From Sulfuricurvum sp. (GTDB taxonomy: Bacteria; Campylobacterota; Campylobacteria; Campylobacterales; Sulfurimonadaceae), in contig JAUYAU010000004.1 in assembly GCA_030693335.1 (NCBI GenBank), positions 271,482-335,481 of the forward strand: DNA of 64,000 nt. Direction: 5' to 3'. The position numbers and the translations under genes are program-made. Of the stretch, positions 62,966 to 64,000 are shown piece by piece. The notes under the pieces are model-generated. The model made no database searches and was not told the origin of the DNA. It saw only the letters and a program-made list of their open reading frames with translations. How positions within the stretch are numbered: the first letter of the stretch is position 1; every line of letters begins with the position of its first letter.

Positions 62966-63662
62966 TGTTACCGAAAATTCCGAAGATTTGCAGTAACGTG
63001 ATGAAAAGGTTAAAGAAATCCAAATACAAAGCAATAGCGCCATCCATAGGTGTTTCATAAGCACCACGGATAACATTTTGCGTATCAACCAAAACCATGA
63101 TACTAATCACGATCAGGAAAATCCCTTGAATCGCTACATAAAGAATTGGGCTTTTCAAGAAAAATATATTGATCAACGAAACTGCTAAAATAATAAAGAA
63201 AGCAATCATAAGCGGCTTCGTCCACGTGGTAAAGTCTTTTGCACTTTTAATAGCAAAGAAACTTAAACCGCCAAACAGCGCAGCTGTCATAAAAAACGCA
63301 TTTCCGACAATTGTTGCTCCACCCGCCATACCAAGAATATGACTCAATAACGGGGTGATAATCACACCGCTGGCAAAAGTAAATCCAAACAGTCCGATCA
63401 TATTAACGCCTGGCTTGTTTTTGATCATTTGAAGACCGAACATACCAAACAACATCCATGGAATTGCAATCCACCAGTAATTCGCCGCAACGATACCGGC
63501 AAACGGCATTCCTACATACGCACCCACACCACCTGCAAGCATTGATGCTGCAAACAATTTGTAGGTCTCTTTAACAAACGAAACGATCTGCGCTTCGCTT
63601 TTAGAAGCGCTCTCGTAACCAAACGCACCTTGTTGTGCATAATCACGATCATATAAACCCAT
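62955..63662 (-). CDS. Bax inhibitor-1/YccA-family membrane protein
   Basis: Seven TM; YKLFAASMLAGGVGAYVGM; NIFFLKSPILYVAIQGIFLIVISIMVLVDTQNVIRG; ALYLDFFNLFITLLQIFG. Confidence 0.9.
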   Translation of the reverse strand: MGLYDRDYAQQGAFGYESASKSEAQIVSFVKETYKLFAASMLAGGVGAYVGMPFAGIVAANYWWIAIPWMLFGMFGLQMIKNKPGVNMIGLFGFTFASGVIITPLLSHILGMAGGATIVGNAFFMTAALFGGLSFFAIKSAKDFTTWTKPLMIAFFIILAVSLINIFFLKSPILYVAIQGIFLIVISIMVLVDTQNVIRGAYETPMDGAIALYLDFFNLFITLLQIFGIFGNSDD

Positions 63663-63864
63663 AGCTTTTTCCTTATAGAGGTAAATTTAAGATATGAAAG
63701 AATTATACACCAATTTTATTAACCGTGTATTTGCAAATAGAGGAAAAGAGGTAAGAATTAAAGATAAAAAGGGAATATAACGGGTAAAAATGTTACAAAT
63801 AATTACATATAAGGATAGCGAAAAAATCTTTTGGTAAATTCTCTACAATTCTTTCCAAAACCCC

Positions 63865-63893
63865 TTGACATCTTTTATCTTTTCCCCTATAAT
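63865..63893 (+). promoter_or_regulatory. Strong sigma-70 promoter, probably of an rRNA operon
   Basis: TTGACA (63865-63870) - 17 bp - TATAAT (63888-63893); followed by rRNA-leader-like sequence. Confidence 0.75.
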
Positions 63894-63899
63894 TCCCGT

Positions 63900-64000
63900 C
63901 CACAAACGCTGGAACCTAGAGTTTAGGTTTTAAGAATTGAGTTTGCGATCATTGAAAACTAAGTAGGTCAAACGGTTTGAGACAATCTCAAAACGTTGAC
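63900..64000 (+). other. Probable rRNA operon leader with boxA-like element and long hairpin
   Basis: GATCATTGAAAACTAAG (leader/boxA-like); GTCAAACGGTTTGAGAcaaTCTCAAAACGTTGAC imperfect long stem at 63967-64000. Confidence 0.55.

Overview
This 64-kb window looks like chromosomal DNA from a Campylobacterota (epsilonproteobacterial) autotroph. Sulfuricurvum/Sulfurimonas-like is an inference from gene content and order. It spans the replication origin (gyrB-dnaN-dnaA-ruvC, with DnaA-box-like motifs in three intergenic regions) and runs to the promoter/leader of a probable rRNA operon at the right edge. Most genes are housekeeping: purB, nrdA/nrdB, fliI, folE, tig, clpP, def, nifS/nifU, aroC, rnc, recJ, pyrG, pyrE, frr, secG, and a Fur-like regulator with znuABC. 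The most unusual locus is a minus-strand cluster at about 15.35-24.43 kb encoding a type II secretion/type IV pilus-like machine: secretin, PilN/O-like proteins, five pilin-like proteins, an ATPase and a GspF-like protein. It has near-consensus sigma-54 promoter candidates before the first gene and before one pilin. Two of its pilins are tandem duplicates with a 65-nt perfect direct repeat. All five pilins are packed with D/E-X-N-X-S/T bacterial N-glycosylation sequons (4-5 each, 23 in total), which suggests a heavily N-glycosylated pilus or pseudopilus. Other points of interest are a DUF1007-NicO (ZevA-ZevB-like) fusion beside a Fur-like/znuABC locus with a 17-nt palindromic operator candidate, an LRR + protein-kinase fusion, two degenerate GGDEF proteins embedded in core operons, a DUF748 giant with G9 and G7 tracts and several sequons, and a stand-alone ThiD2-like domain protein. 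No tRNA, CRISPR array, transposase or prophage was recognised.
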